DNA of 64,000 nt from Halothiobacillus sp. (GCA_016278265.1 JADQCE010000003.1:186001-250000), one strand, 5' to 3'; positions 17,629-26,957 are shown, counted from the stretch's first letter. The notes: generated by a model from the sequence alone, not told the origin. Translations and numbers: made by a program.

Positions 17629-19812
17629 ATGGAGAGCGGGCAGACAGGGACGCCGGTCGTCGCCGGGACGGCCGAGTCGCATCTGACCGACGTCTTCTTT
17701 GCCCCGCTGGCCCAGCACCTCGCCGAGTATCTCGACCAGGCAAACATAGCCCGCATTCGCACGGCATTCGAGTTCGGTGCCCAGGCGCACGCCGGTCAGA
17801 CACGCAAGAGCGGCGAACCCTACATCAGCCACCCGATCGCGGTGGCGCACATCCTCGCGGACCTGCGCATGGACGAGGCCACCGTGGTCGCGGCCATCCT
17901 GCATGACGTCGTCGAGGACACCGACATCGTCCACGACGAAATCGTCGCCCAGTTCGGCGAGGAAGTCGCCCACTTGGTCGATGGCGTCTCCAAGCTCGCC
18001 CAGATCCGCTTCAAGTCGAAAGCCGAGGCGCAGGCGGCGAACTTCCGCAAGATGATGATGGCGATGGTCGAGGATGTGCGCGTCATCCTGATCAAGCTCG
18101 CCGACCGGCTGCACAACATGCGCACGCTCGGGGTGATGCGCCCGGACAAGCGCCGGCGCATCGCCCGCGAGACGCTCGACATCTACACCCCGATCGCCAA
18201 CCGCCTCGGTCTCAACGCGATCCGGCACGAACTCGAGGACCTGGGCTTTGCCTCGCTCTATCCGGCGCGCCACCGCGTCTTGAGCGAGGCGGTGCGCCGG
18301 GCGCGCGGCAACCGCAAGGAGATCGTCGCCGGCATCCAGGAGCGTTTCGAGCAGCGATTTACCCACGAGGACCTCGCCGCCGACAGCCTGGCCCGCGAGA
18401 AACGCCCCTATTCCATCTACCGCAAGATGCAATCCAAGCACCTGTCCTTCAAGGAGGTGTTCGACGTCTTCGCGGTGCGCGTGCTGGTGGACACGGTCGA
18501 CGACTGCTACCGGGCGCTCGGCATCGTTCACAACCTCTACAAGCCGCTGCCGGGGCGCTTCAAGGATTACATCGCCATCCCGAAGGCCAACGGCTACCAG
18601 TCGCTGCACACCATCCTCTTCGGCCCGCACGGCATCCCGCTGGAGGTGCAGATCCGCACCCACGAGATGCACCAGTTCGCCGAGTCCGGCATCGCTGCCC
18701 ACTGGCTATACAAGACCCAGGGCGACCGCGGTTCGGTCACCCAGACCCGGGCGCGCGAATGGCTGCGTGACCTGTTGGAGATCCAGCAGAAGGCCGGCAA
18801 CCCGCAGGAATTCCTCGAATCGGTCAAGGTCGACCTGTTCCCCGACGAGGTCTACGTGTTCACGCCGATGGGCGAGATCATCGAACTGCCGCGGCGTGCG
18901 ACCGCGGTGGATTTCGCCTACGCGATCCACACCGACGTGGGCAACACCTGCGTCGCCTGCAAGATCGACCGGCGTTTCGCGCCGCTGTCGACCCCGCTCG
19001 AGTCCGGCCAGACCGTCGAGGTGATCACCGCGCCGGGCGCGGTGCCCAACCCCAGCTGGCTATCGTTCGTGGTCACCGCCCGGGCGCGGGCCAGCATTCG
19101 CGCCTACCTCAAGCACTTGCAGGATTCCGAGGCCATTCGCCTCGGCCACCGTTTGCTGTCCAAGGCCATGGTCGCCGAAGGCTGCGACATCGAGGAGCTC
19201 GACGAGGCGCGCATCGACAAGATCCTGCGCGAGTACCACCAGGAAAGCTTCAACGACCTGCTGCGTGAGATTGGCCTGGGCAATCGCATCGCCCCGCTGG
19301 TGGTGCGTTTGCTCAAGGCCGAGGCCGGCAAGCTCGACCCGAACGAGATCCTGCGCGAGGACGCTGGCAAGCAGGCGCCGGTGATCATCAGTGGTACCGA
19401 GGGGCTGGTGGTCAGCTTCGCCGGGTGCTGCCATCCGGTACCCGGCGATGCGGTGGTCGGCTTCCTGTCTACCGGGCGCGGAATCGTCGTCCACCGTCAG
19501 GGCTGCCCCAATGCAAGCGATGCCGGCGAGCACCCGGAGCGGTGGCTGGCCGTGGACTGGGAAACGGAGCCCAGCGGCGAATACCAGTCGCAGATCAGCA
19601 TCCAGGCGAACAACGTGCGCGGGGGGCTGGCGCGCATTGCCGCGGCGGTGTCGGATGCCGGCTCGGACATCGACGACGTGCGCTTCGACGATCGCGACGT
19701 GAACCTGACCATCATCGACATCACCGTGCGTGTCACCGACCGGACCCACCTGGCCCGCGTGATGCGTTCGATCAAGCAATTGCGTGACGTGGTGCGCGTC
19801 TCGCGTCACTGA
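17629..19812 (+). CDS. spoT: Bifunctional (p)ppGpp synthetase/hydrolase SpoT
   Basis: SpoT makes and degrades (p)ppGpp in the stringent response. The 727 residues show all domains in order: HD hydrolase with HD at 92-93 ([10 protein letters not shown]), synthetase with [14 protein letters not shown] and [11 protein letters not shown] domain ([27 protein letters not shown]), the zinc-finger region with CCHPVPGD and HRQGCPN, and a C-terminal ACT domain. An intact HD signature supports a bifunctional enzyme and not a RelA-type synthetase. ATG 17629 has GAGG 6 bases upstream; the frame is open further 5' into rpoZ. Confidence 0.96.
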   Translation: MESGQTGTPVVAGTAESHLTDVFFAPLAQHLAEYLDQANIARIRTAFEFGAQAHAGQTRKSGEPYISHPIAVAHILADLRMDEATVVAAILHDVVEDTDIVHDEIVAQFGEEVAHLVDGVSKLAQIRFKSKAEAQAANFRKMMMAMVEDVRVILIKLADRLHNMRTLGVMRPDKRRRIARETLDIYTPIANRLGLNAIRHELEDLGFASLYPARHRVLSEAVRRARGNRKEIVAGIQERFEQRFTHEDLAADSLAREKRPYSIYRKMQSKHLSFKEVFDVFAVRVLVDTVDDCYRALGIVHNLYKPLPGRFKDYIAIPKANGYQSLHTILFGPHGIPLEVQIRTHEMHQFAESGIAAHWLYKTQGDRGSVTQTRAREWLRDLLEIQQKAGNPQEFLESVKVDLFPDEVYVFTPMGEIIELPRRATAVDFAYAIHTDVGNTCVACKIDRRFAPLSTPLESGQTVEVITAPGAVPNPSWLSFVVTARARASIRAYLKHLQDSEAIRLGHRLLSKAMVAEGCDIEELDEARIDKILREYHQESFNDLLREIGLGNRIAPLVVRLLKAEAGKLDPNEILREDAGKQAPVIISGTEGLVVSFAGCCHPVPGDAVVGFLSTGRGIVVHRQGCPNASDAGEHPERWLAVDWETEPSGEYQSQISIQANNVRGGLARIAAAVSDAGSDIDDVRFDDRDVNLTIIDITVRVTDRTHLARVMRSIKQLRDVVRVSRH

Positions 19813-19846
19813 GCGCCAGATGCCCAACCGCATTCCAGGAGAGAGA

Positions 19847-20236
19847 ATGAGCCAACGCGAAATCATCCACACCGACGATGCACCGGCCGCCATCGGCCCC
19901 TACTCCCAGGCCGTACGTGCCGGCGATACCGTTTATCTGTCCGGGCAGATCGCGCTCGACCCGGCAACCATGACGCTGGTCGAGGGTGGCATCGAGGCGC
20001 AGACTCGGCGCGTGTTCGACAACCTCACCGCCGTCTGCCGCGCCGCGGGTGGCGAATTGGCCGACGTGGTCAAGTTGCAGATCTACCTGCCGGACCTATC
20101 TCATTTCGAGACCGTCAACGCGATCATGAAGGAATACCTCGCCGAGCCGTTCCCCGCCCGTGCGGCACTCGGTGTGCGAGCCCTGCCCAAGGGTGCCGAG
20201 GTTGAGATCGACGGGGTGATGGTCCTGCCGGCCTGA
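19847..20236 (+). CDS. ridA: RidA family reactive intermediate/imine deaminase
   Basis: RidA hydrolyses 2-aminoacrylate and related enamines formed by PLP enzymes, protecting other PLP enzymes. The 129-residue protein has the family pattern: [22 protein letters not shown], the catalytic arginine in [20 protein letters not shown], and the C-terminal beta strand. AGGAGAGAGA directly precedes ATG 19847. The spoT-ridA order is conserved in many gammaproteobacteria. Confidence 0.95.
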   Translation: MSQREIIHTDDAPAAIGPYSQAVRAGDTVYLSGQIALDPATMTLVEGGIEAQTRRVFDNLTAVCRAAGGELADVVKLQIYLPDLSHFETVNAIMKEYLAEPFPARAALGVRALPKGAEVEIDGVMVLPA

Positions 20237-20264
20237 TCGGCCCGTTTCCGGCACCCCGGACGAG

Positions 20265-20304
20265 AAAAGGCCCGGTTGGCGTTTGACGCGCCACCGGGCC
20301 TTTT
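20265..20304. terminator. Bidirectional terminator between ridA and the DUF481 gene
   Basis: A long stem (AAAAGGCCCGG with CCGGGCCTTTT, plus TGGCG/CGCCA) has A residues on one flank and T residues on the other. It can terminate ridA on the + strand and the convergent outer-membrane gene on the minus strand. Confidence 0.88.
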
Positions 20305-20351
20305 GCATGTCGTCATCCTCGATCGGGCTCGCCGACCGGCGAGGGCCTTGA

Positions 20352-21083
20352 TCAGTCGAAGTTGTAGACCACGTTGACCGAGGTGTAGGTGTCCGTCTTT
20401 TCCGTTCCGGCCGGCACGTCGGTGTTGTGCTGGACCGTGTAGGAGAGCTTCATCGCCAGCGTCTCGGTTAACGAGGAGGTCACGCCGGAGATCGACTCGA
20501 TTTCGGTATTGTTCTCGCCGGCGAGCACCGTGACATCCTGGTTGAACTTGGCGGAATCGGAGAACTGGTACTCGAAGCCGCTGGCGGCCCGCGTAATCAC
20601 ATGGGTCTCCTGCTGGCCGTCATCGGTCTTGGAGACGCGCACACCGGGACCGATCTCCGCATCCCAGAATCCCTTGTCCGAGAGCCACAGCTTGCGGCCA
20701 TAGCCGGTCGCCGCACTGGCCTGGTAGTCGTATCCGGAGAACTCGTCGTGGTTGCCACGCAGCACGCCGAACAGGTAGTCGCGATCAGTCAGGGCATAAT
20801 TGCTCTCAAACTCACCCAGCACGCGGTTGGCGGTGTCCTCGCCATCTTCGCTCGCCTGCAGGGCCTCGAGGCGGAAGCCGTGCTTCCAAGACTCGTCCTG
20901 GTAACCGACCTTGAACTTGCCGTTGATGGTCGAGGAGTCGGTGTTGCCGGTGGTGACAGAAGCGCCGAACTCCGTCGAACCGCTCCACATGTCGTTGCCC
21001 TCGCTGTCCTCGGCGAGGACCGTCGAGGCGAACAGGGGGGACAGGATCACTGGTGCCGCAACGAGCAGCCGGTTGGTCTTCAT
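20352..21083 (-). CDS. DUF481 (YdiY-like) outer-membrane beta-barrel protein
   Basis: A 243-residue protein with a signal peptide (residues 1-23, cleavage after TVLA) followed by alternating aromatic strands. Near the N-terminus is the family phrase GSTEFGASVTTGNTDSSTINGKFKV, and the C-terminus ends VNVVYNFD, with the terminal aromatic expected for outer-membrane insertion. DUF481 proteins such as YdiY and salt-inducible outer-membrane proteins are poorly characterised. ATG 21081-21083 is chosen by the signal peptide and a GGAGAG upstream; the frame is open earlier. Single-gene unit. Confidence 0.85.
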   Translation of the reverse strand: MKTNRLLVAAPVILSPLFASTVLAEDSEGNDMWSGSTEFGASVTTGNTDSSTINGKFKVGYQDESWKHGFRLEALQASEDGEDTANRVLGEFESNYALTDRDYLFGVLRGNHDEFSGYDYQASAATGYGRKLWLSDKGFWDAEIGPGVRVSKTDDGQQETHVITRAASGFEYQFSDSAKFNQDVTVLAGENNTEIESISGVTSSLTETLAMKLSYTVQHNTDVPAGTEKTDTYTSVNVVYNFD

Positions 21084-21195
21084 CGGAAACTCTCCGCAAA
21101 AAACGTTGGGGACGGAAGGAGGTGCCCGATACCAATGCCGGTGTGGGGCAACCGTTTGTCCGGGATTCGATTTGTCTGCCGTCCGGTCGTTCACA

Positions 21196-21221
21196 CAAAA
21201 ATGCCCCGGTTAGGGGGGCAT
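21196..21221 (-). terminator. Terminator after bolA
   Basis: The ATGCCCC/GGGGCAT hairpin has a run of A on the + strand left side, giving a U-run for minus-strand transcripts. It lies about 90 bases beyond the bolA stop. Confidence 0.75.
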
Positions 21222-21309
21222 GTCGGACGGGCCGGGAGACTGGGGCGGGGCGCGCCCCGGCTGTAAACAAACCCCAGGGAGAAACTCGGGTTTCGCGGCA
21301 GACGCGGCG

Positions 21310-21618
21310 TCAGTGACCGCCGCCCTGGCAGGCTGGCGAGGCCGGGGCGTCCTGGCGTTGCGCCCATTCGGCGGGGCTGTAGGTATGCAGGGCCAGCGCA
21401 TGCAGGCCCTGCTCGAAGGCCGGTTTGAGCGGGTCCTGCGCCAGCCGATGGCGTTTGATGAGCATCTGCCCTTCGAAGCGTTCGCTGACCACCACCACGC
21501 GAAAGTGGCTCTCGACGCGGTCGCCGGCGTGCTGCGTCGACTCGTCGGTGATCTCGAGATAGCTCGGTTCGAGCGCGTCCCGCAGGGTCTGCTCGATCCA
21601 TTGTGCGCGTGTCGTCAT
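21310..21618 (-). CDS. bolA: BolA family protein
   Basis: BolA proteins pair with monothiol glutaredoxins in iron-sulfur handling and can act as transcription regulators. The 102-residue protein contains the class signature HFRVVVVSERFEGQ followed by KRHRLAQDPL, and HALALHTYSPAEW near the end. The unused C-terminal tail ends CQGGGH, with a Cys and His available for metal binding. Homology sets ATG 21616-21618; the frame is open upstream without similarity. Confidence 0.9.
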   Translation of the reverse strand: MTTRAQWIEQTLRDALEPSYLEITDESTQHAGDRVESHFRVVVVSERFEGQMLIKRHRLAQDPLKPAFEQGLHALALHTYSPAEWAQRQDAPASPACQGGGH

Positions 21619-21746
21619 GGGGTCGGGCCTCTTGGCGCAAAGGGGAGTTTCAGGGAAGGGCGGCGCGCATCCGGTGCCACTCTGGCCGGGCGAGTCGCTC
21701 GTGATCAAGGCGAGCAAGACGGTATCGGATACGGTCAGGCCTGCGC

Positions 21747-23765
21747 CTACAGTAGCCGCACGCCCAGCAATGGGCGGATGGCATCGGCTGGTGTCGGGCG
21801 ACCGATCAGGTAGCCCTGGAAGGAGTGGCAACCAAGCGCGTCCAGCAGATCGCGCTGCTCGGTGGTCTCCACCCCTTCGGCGATGATCTCGAGCGACAGG
21901 GCGTTGCCCATGGCGATGATCGCCCGGACGATCTCCAGATCGTTGCGGTCGCCGAGGATGTCGCGCACGAAACCCTGGTCGATCTTCAGGCGGTCGAACG
22001 AGAATCGCTTGAGGTAGCTCAGCGACGAATAGCCGGTGCCAAAGTCGTCCAGCGCGAGCTTCACGCCCAGTTCGCGCACGGCATCCAGCATCGTCGCCGC
22101 CTGTTCAGGGTCATGGACCAGCGCGGTCTCGGTGAGTTCCAGTTCGAGTCGCTCCGGGGGCAGGCCGGATATCTCCAGGGCGCGGGCGACGCGGTCGGCA
22201 AAGCAGCGGGCGTGCAGCTGAACGCTGGAGACATTCACCGAGACGGTGATCGCCTCGCCGGTCTCGCGGCCCCACTCGGCCGCCTGGCAGGCCGCTTCTG
22301 TCATGACCCAGCCACCGACCTCGACGATCAGTCCCGATTGCTCCAGGAAGGGGATGAAGTCCTGCGGGCCACACTGCAATTGCGGATCGGGGGCGTCCCA
22401 GCGCAGCAGGGCCTCCACGCCGGTCACGGCCAGGCCGAGGGCATCCTGCTGGATCTGGTAGACGAGGTGGAAGCGGTCGTTCTCCAGGCTGTCGCGCAGG
22501 GCCCCCAGCATCTCGGAACGCCAGATCTGCCGCTCCGAGAGCTGCGGGCTGAATACCGCCACGGGCTCGCGTTCGTTCTTCTTCGCCTCGAACATGGCCG
22601 CATCCGCCTGGGTAAGCAGCTGGGCGATGTGGCGGCTGTGGGACGGCCAGTAGGCAATGCCGGTACTGGCGGTCAGGATGAGGTTGGTGGTCTCGAGTTC
22701 GAAGGAGTGACGCACCAGTTCGCGCAGCGCCGCGCCCAGCACCTCGGGGCCATCGCTGGGTTCGACGTCGCCGGCGAGGATGGCGAACTCGTCGCCGGCG
22801 AGCCGTGCGACCAGCCAGTCCTGCTGGGCACCCAGGTCGCGCAGCCGGTCGGCCATCTGGCGAATCACCCGGTCGCCCTCTTCGTGCCCGTGGCAGTCGT
22901 TGATGCTGCGGAAACGGTCGAGGTCCAGCACGGCGACTGCCGCGTGTCGGTTCTCGCGGCCCAGTTCGTCGAGACGGCGCTGGGCTTCGATCTGGAAGAA
23001 GCGACGGTTGTAGAGGTGGGTCAGCTCGTCGTGTATGGCCAGGTCTTCGTATTCGGCCTGGGCGCGCAGCTGGGCGGTGATGTTGCGCGCGATCACGATC
23101 ATGGCATGCCGCTGGCCGTTGGCGTCGAATACCGGCTGCTTGATCGTGTCGAAGACCTGTTCCTCGCCTTCCGGCGATTTGATCACTTCGCTCTCGCGAT
23201 GGAGTTCATGGGCCTTCCAGGCGCGCTCGTCGGATTGTCGGCAGAAGTAGAAGGCATCCCGGAAGGTCGGTTCGGTCAGATCGGCCAGCGAGTCGTCGCT
23301 CTGCCCCCACCAGGGCAGGCCCTCGAGGCGGAACAGGTCGAGCGCCGCCTGGTTGGCCAGCAGCCAGCGCCCTTGGCCGTCCTTGATCTGGATCACGTCT
23401 GGACTGGCGTCGATCAGCAGGCGGACCAGGCGCTCGGTCTCGGCCAGTGCCGATTCGGCGCGCTTCTCGCCGGTGACGTCCTGCAGCAGGTGCAGTTCAC
23501 GTGGGGTGGCGGCCGGATCGGGGTGCGAGCCGAGGTGAAGGTGGCGATAGACGCGGCACTCGGCGTCCTCGCCGGTCGGATGGCCGACCAGTCGCGGCGA
23601 GGTGTCACCCTCGCGGTCGTCGAACATGCTCTCGAGCTTGCTGCTCGCCGGCATCGCGCGCGCTGCCCGGTTGATCAGATGCAGTCGGCCGTCGGCATCA
23701 CGCCCGACCAGCGGGTCCGGCAATGCTTCGAGCCAATGCGAGATATCGTGTTGGCGATCCATCAT
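21747..23765 (-). CDS. PAS-GGDEF-EAL cyclic-di-GMP signalling protein
   Basis: A 672-residue cytoplasmic protein: two PAS-like regions (about 1-90 and 100-225), a GGDEF domain (about 240-405) and a C-terminal EAL domain (about 420-665). The cyclase signature reads AGDEF and lacks an RxxD I-site five residues upstream, so cyclase activity is uncertain. The EAL domain keeps the key motifs: EALLRW, NVSSVQL, ELTETAL, DDFGTGYSSLSYL and the K of LKIDQGFV, so c-di-GMP phosphodiesterase activity is likely. ATG 23763-23765 has AAGGA 6 bases upstream and starts 10 bases after the kinase-Rieske gene. Confidence 0.88.
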   Translation of the reverse strand: MMDRQHDISHWLEALPDPLVGRDADGRLHLINRAARAMPASSKLESMFDDREGDTSPRLVGHPTGEDAECRVYRHLHLGSHPDPAATPRELHLLQDVTGEKRAESALAETERLVRLLIDASPDVIQIKDGQGRWLLANQAALDLFRLEGLPWWGQSDDSLADLTEPTFRDAFYFCRQSDERAWKAHELHRESEVIKSPEGEEQVFDTIKQPVFDANGQRHAMIVIARNITAQLRAQAEYEDLAIHDELTHLYNRRFFQIEAQRRLDELGRENRHAAVAVLDLDRFRSINDCHGHEEGDRVIRQMADRLRDLGAQQDWLVARLAGDEFAILAGDVEPSDGPEVLGAALRELVRHSFELETTNLILTASTGIAYWPSHSRHIAQLLTQADAAMFEAKKNEREPVAVFSPQLSERQIWRSEMLGALRDSLENDRFHLVYQIQQDALGLAVTGVEALLRWDAPDPQLQCGPQDFIPFLEQSGLIVEVGGWVMTEAACQAAEWGRETGEAITVSVNVSSVQLHARCFADRVARALEISGLPPERLELELTETALVHDPEQAATMLDAVRELGVKLALDDFGTGYSSLSYLKRFSFDRLKIDQGFVRDILGDRNDLEIVRAIIAMGNALSLEIIAEGVETTEQRDLLDALGCHSFQGYLIGRPTPADAIRPLLGVRLL

Positions 23766-23775
23766 CCCCGATCCT

Positions 23776-25068
23776 TCATCCCCTTGGGCGTTCCGGCGCG
23801 TGTTCCTGAGGGCGTTCTTGTCCATCTCGCCGGTTTGCGCGATCGGCCAGGTAGATCCGGTTGCCGGTCCGCTCCAGATCGACGGGTTCGAGCCGTTGCC
23901 CCTCGCAGGGGCCGGCGATGCACAGGCCATCGTCGAGACGGAAATAGGCCTGGTGCACGTTGCATCGCAGCTGGCGCTCCCCCTCGCGGGTCTCGAGGAA
24001 ATCGTGCCGTTCCCGCGACAGCGGCGAGCCGTTGTGCGGACAGACATTGCGCCAGGCACAGACCCGGTCACCCTCGCGGACCACGATCAATGGCGCCGGT
24101 CCGCCGGACGACTCGCGCCCCTGCGGCCAGATGCCCAGGGCATCGACCGGCTCGAGGTCATCAAGCCGGCAGAGCAGGTCCGGATCGGCAGCCGGGTCGT
24201 CCGGTCCCAGCCCGGCCAGCCCGGCCTGGGCCAACTTGCGTTCGGCGAGTCGCACGGCAAATTCCAGTGACTCCAACGACCCCATCCCGCGCACGCGGGC
24301 GTGGATGAATCCGGCGATCAGTGTGTCGCCGGCGGCGATGCTGTCAATGATCGTATCGACCGGTTGGGCCGGAACATGAGCGGGCTCGGCCTCATCTGGG
24401 CGTGACAGCCAGGCCCCGCCGCTGCCCCAGCCGAGTACCAGGATCGCCTGCGGCGCCCAGCCACGGGCCTCGCACAGGAAGGTTGCCGGCTGATCGAAGC
24501 CGCGGCCCCGGGCGAAGGCGGCGGAGAAAAAGATGATGTCCGGGAACGACCAGAGCTGGTCGAGTGCCGGGCGATCCTTCTCCACTTCCAGCGAGATGGG
24601 TTGGTCGGTGACCCGCGAGCGGCACAGGGCCAGCATGGCGGCGGTCTCGTCGCAGGCGCGCGCCTCGAAATGCAGCCAGTCGTATTGGCTTGGGTCGAGG
24701 GCCATGAACGCGCCCAGGTCGAATTCCGGCAGGTCGCGGTAGTGGACGATCGTGCGGCTGCCGGTGGCGCGGTTGACGGTGATGTAGGACGTCGGCGCGT
24801 GGCCATCCACGCGACGCGCGTGGCGGGTATCCACACCGTAGCGATCCATCAGATCACTAATGCGCCGCCCGTCGGCGTCCTCGGCCAGCACGCCGGCAAA
24901 CTCGACCGGGTGGCCGAACTGACGCAGCACCCGCAGGCTGTTGGCGACATTGCCGCCCAGCTCCACCCGTTGGGATAGCGCGCGCTGCTCGCTGTCCTCC
25001 GCCGGGTAGTGGTCGAGCTCGTTGATGATGTCCAGCGTGGCAATCCCCACGCCCAGCACGTTCGCCAT
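23776..25068 (-). CDS. Ketohexokinase-like PfkB sugar kinase fused to a Rieske [2Fe-2S] domain
   Basis: A 430-residue two-domain protein. Residues 1-285 are a PfkB-family kinase closest in pattern to ketohexokinase: GGNVANSLRVLRQFG (38-52), SYITVNRATGSRTIVHYRDLP (94-114, shown in part), SLEVEKDR and the anion-hole motif AAGD (245-248, catalytic Asp248; usually GAGD). Residues about 325-408 form a Rieske domain with Cys343-Pro-His345 and Cys369-Asn-Val-His372, the CxH...CxxH ligand set of a [2Fe-2S] cluster, followed by a charged tail. No frameshift or internal start separates the halves. The kinase probably phosphorylates a sugar or nucleoside; how a Rieske centre would couple to it is unknown. 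It precedes the c-di-GMP gene by 10 bases. Confidence 0.85.
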   Translation of the reverse strand: MANVLGVGIATLDIINELDHYPAEDSEQRALSQRVELGGNVANSLRVLRQFGHPVEFAGVLAEDADGRRISDLMDRYGVDTRHARRVDGHAPTSYITVNRATGSRTIVHYRDLPEFDLGAFMALDPSQYDWLHFEARACDETAAMLALCRSRVTDQPISLEVEKDRPALDQLWSFPDIIFFSAAFARGRGFDQPATFLCEARGWAPQAILVLGWGSGGAWLSRPDEAEPAHVPAQPVDTIIDSIAAGDTLIAGFIHARVRGMGSLESLEFAVRLAERKLAQAGLAGLGPDDPAADPDLLCRLDDLEPVDALGIWPQGRESSGGPAPLIVVREGDRVCAWRNVCPHNGSPLSRERHDFLETREGERQLRCNVHQAYFRLDDGLCIAGPCEGQRLEPVDLERTGNRIYLADRANRRDGQERPQEHAPERPRG

Positions 25069-25107
25069 GAATCGAGAGTTTCCCTTGGTGACGATTCCCG
25101 GGTGAGT

Positions 25108-25674
25108 CTACGTGTCCCGGCCGCGCTTGGGGAGGGTTACGACCTCGACCCACCACTCGTCCGCGGTGGCGGTCAGGCGCAGAAAGCCGATGCCGCCGAA
25201 GGCCCGCTGGCGTCCGGCGGCGCCCGGGTTGAGGACCCAGGGGGTGTCGTCGGTGTCGATCACCCGGTGATGGGTGTGGCCGTACACGATCGCGCGCGCC
25301 TCGGGATGGCGGCGCCGCAGTCGCTCGTGACGGCTGCGGGCGGGGTTGACTTGATGCCCGTGCTCGATGACCAGCAGCCCGCCCGGCAGGGTCAGGTACG
25401 CCTGTTCGGGCAGGGTCTCGAGCAGCGCCTCGGTTCCCTCCGGCCACTGGTCGGGGGTGTCGTTGTTGCCGCGCACGACCACCACGTGGCCGGTGGTCGG
25501 CGTGAGGTGGCGCAGTTCGTCGGGATCAAGCAGGTCGCCGGCATGGACGATCACGTCCACCTCGGCCAGCCGCGGCAACAAGGCACGCTCGAGCGTGCCG
25601 TGCGTGTCGCTGATCAGGCCGACTGTGACCCGGTCGTGGTCACCGAGATCCATCTCGGTCTTGTGAACAGCCAC
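25108..25674 (-). CDS. YfcE/MJ0936-type metallophosphoesterase
   Basis: A 188-residue calcineurin-like phosphodiesterase. Motifs in order are GLISDTHG, IVHAGDLLD, VRGNND, VIEHGHQV and YGHTHH, the standard YfcE set. E. coli YfcE acts on phosphodiester model substrates; the natural substrate is not known. The start GTG 25672-25674 has GGGGAG seven bases upstream and lies 4 bases after the exporter stop codon; an ATG at 25651-25653 is an alternative seven codons later. The kinase-Rieske gene follows 39 bases downstream, so a four-gene run on this strand is likely. Confidence 0.85.
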   Translation of the reverse strand: MAVHKTEMDLGDHDRVTVGLISDTHGTLERALLPRLAEVDVIVHAGDLLDPDELRHLTPTTGHVVVVRGNNDTPDQWPEGTEALLETLPEQAYLTLPGGLLVIEHGHQVNPARSRHERLRRRHPEARAIVYGHTHHRVIDTDDTPWVLNPGAAGRQRAFGGIGFLRLTATADEWWVEVVTLPKRGRDT

Positions 25675-25678
25675 AGGC

Positions 25679-26836
25679 TCACTCCCCAGATCCTTGGCCT
25701 GGCACCTTGCGGGCCTGCCGGCGCCGCCAGTAGGCGTGAATGGTGACGGCGGCGAGCACCGCGAGCGAGGCGATGCCCAGCCAGTTCGCTTCCATTGCAT
25801 GGCCGCCGGCCGCCCCGCTCGGCAGGCTCCAGTCGAACGCGCGCCACAGCAGGTCGAGGCCGATCCCGGCGACCAGCGCGCAGGCGATCACGGTCACGAG
25901 GTACACCCCGATCAGGCGGCTGCCGAAATGCTTCCTCAAAATGCCGAGCGTGCCGATGTTGGTCGCCGGGCCGGCGAGCAGGAACACCAGCGCCGCACCC
26001 GGCGACATGCCTGCCACCAGCAATCCGGCGGCGATCGGCGTGGAGGCGGTTGCGCAGACGTACATCGGGATGCCGATCACCGCCATCAGCAGGTAGCTGC
26101 CCACCAGCCCCCAGGCGTTGTCGAAAAAGCCGTCCGGGATCAGCACCACCGCGGTGGCCGCGATGGCCAGGCCCAGGAGCATCCACGGCACGATGTCGAT
26201 CAGCACCTGGCCGAAGGCATAGGCAAAACCGCCGGAGAGGCGCTCGCGGGCACCGGGACCCGCGGGTGCCTCGTCCCCGCAACAGGAGGCAGCGGTGTCG
26301 TTTTCCGGGCCGCAGCAGCTTGCCGTCGAGGTGTTCGCCGGCGTGCTGTCACAGCAGCCGCTGTCCTTCTCCTCGCCACAGCAAGCGTCGGCGGCGGACG
26401 ATGCGCCTGCCGTGGCCGGGGCGGCCGGCATTGGCCCGGCCAGTCGTCCGCTGATGACGCCGGTGACGATCGCGCCGATGATCGCCGCGATCGGGCGGGC
26501 AATGGCATAGACCGGGCCCAGCAGGCCGTAGCTGACGCTGATCGAGTCCGGCCCGGTCTCCGGCGTGGCGACGAGGAAGGCCATCGATGGCCCGCGCCCG
26601 GCGCCGGCGTCCTTGAGGCCCAGCACCGCCGGCACCACCCCGCAGGAACACAGCGGCAGCGGCGCGCCGATGAACGCGGCGCGCACGATCGCGCCGGTCG
26701 ATTCACCCGAGAGGTACTTCGCGATCGCCAATTGGTCGGAGAACGCCTTGATCAGCGCGGCGATCACCAACCCCAGCAGCAGCCAGGGGGCGGCCTCTAG
26801 CGTCAGGAACCACAGCTCGTTGAACCATTGCGTCAT
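25679..26836 (-). CDS. SO_0444-type Cu/Zn efflux permease
   Basis: A 385-residue inner-membrane protein of the permease family once called DUF318, with about eight to ten transmembrane segments. The metal motif PLCSCG is at 61-66, and each half repeats an IGxPLxxC-like segment (IGIPMYVCATASTPIAAG in the second half). The cytoplasmic loop between halves (148-190) has four Cys-Cys pairs at 152-153, 161-162, 174-175 and 185-186, typical of SO_0444-family Cu/Zn exporters and likely a metal-sensing or delivery loop. GAGGAG is 8 bases before the ATG. A palindrome at 26896-26913 lies just upstream and may be its operator. Confidence 0.85.
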   Translation of the reverse strand: MTQWFNELWFLTLEAAPWLLLGLVIAALIKAFSDQLAIAKYLSGESTGAIVRAAFIGAPLPLCSCGVVPAVLGLKDAGAGRGPSMAFLVATPETGPDSISVSYGLLGPVYAIARPIAAIIGAIVTGVISGRLAGPMPAAPATAGASSAADACCGEEKDSGCCDSTPANTSTASCCGPENDTAASCCGDEAPAGPGARERLSGGFAYAFGQVLIDIVPWMLLGLAIAATAVVLIPDGFFDNAWGLVGSYLLMAVIGIPMYVCATASTPIAAGLLVAGMSPGAALVFLLAGPATNIGTLGILRKHFGSRLIGVYLVTVIACALVAGIGLDLLWRAFDWSLPSGAAGGHAMEANWLGIASLAVLAAVTIHAYWRRRQARKVPGQGSGE

Positions 26837-26895
26837 CGCGGAACTCCTCGTGGGCCTTGCGGGGTGATGTCATTCCCCGGCAGGTGACCCCCAAG

Positions 26896-26913
26896 TGTCG
26901 CACAAATGCGACA
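26896..26913. promoter_or_regulatory. 18-bp perfect inverted repeat upstream of the Cu/Zn permease
   Basis: TGTCGCA-CAAA-TGCGACA has 7-base arms and a 4-base spacer, 60 bases before the permease ATG and 45 bases past the response-regulator stop. There is no U-run, so an operator is more likely than a terminator. The regulator is not identified. Confidence 0.4.
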
Positions 26914-26957
26914 GGACTCAGTCGCTTAGGCCTGGTCGTTCCGGTTCTTCGCCCGGG

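Noticed and set aside
23771-24071. A longer N-terminus for the PAS-GGDEF-EAL protein overlapping the kinase-Rieske gene
   Set aside because: The extension has no conserved sequence, while ATG 23765 has a good ribosome-binding site right after the upstream gene.
21825-24308. An 827-codon open frame antisense to the PAS-GGDEF-EAL gene and part of the kinase-Rieske gene
   Set aside because: Both minus-strand genes have clear domains; the antisense translation has none.
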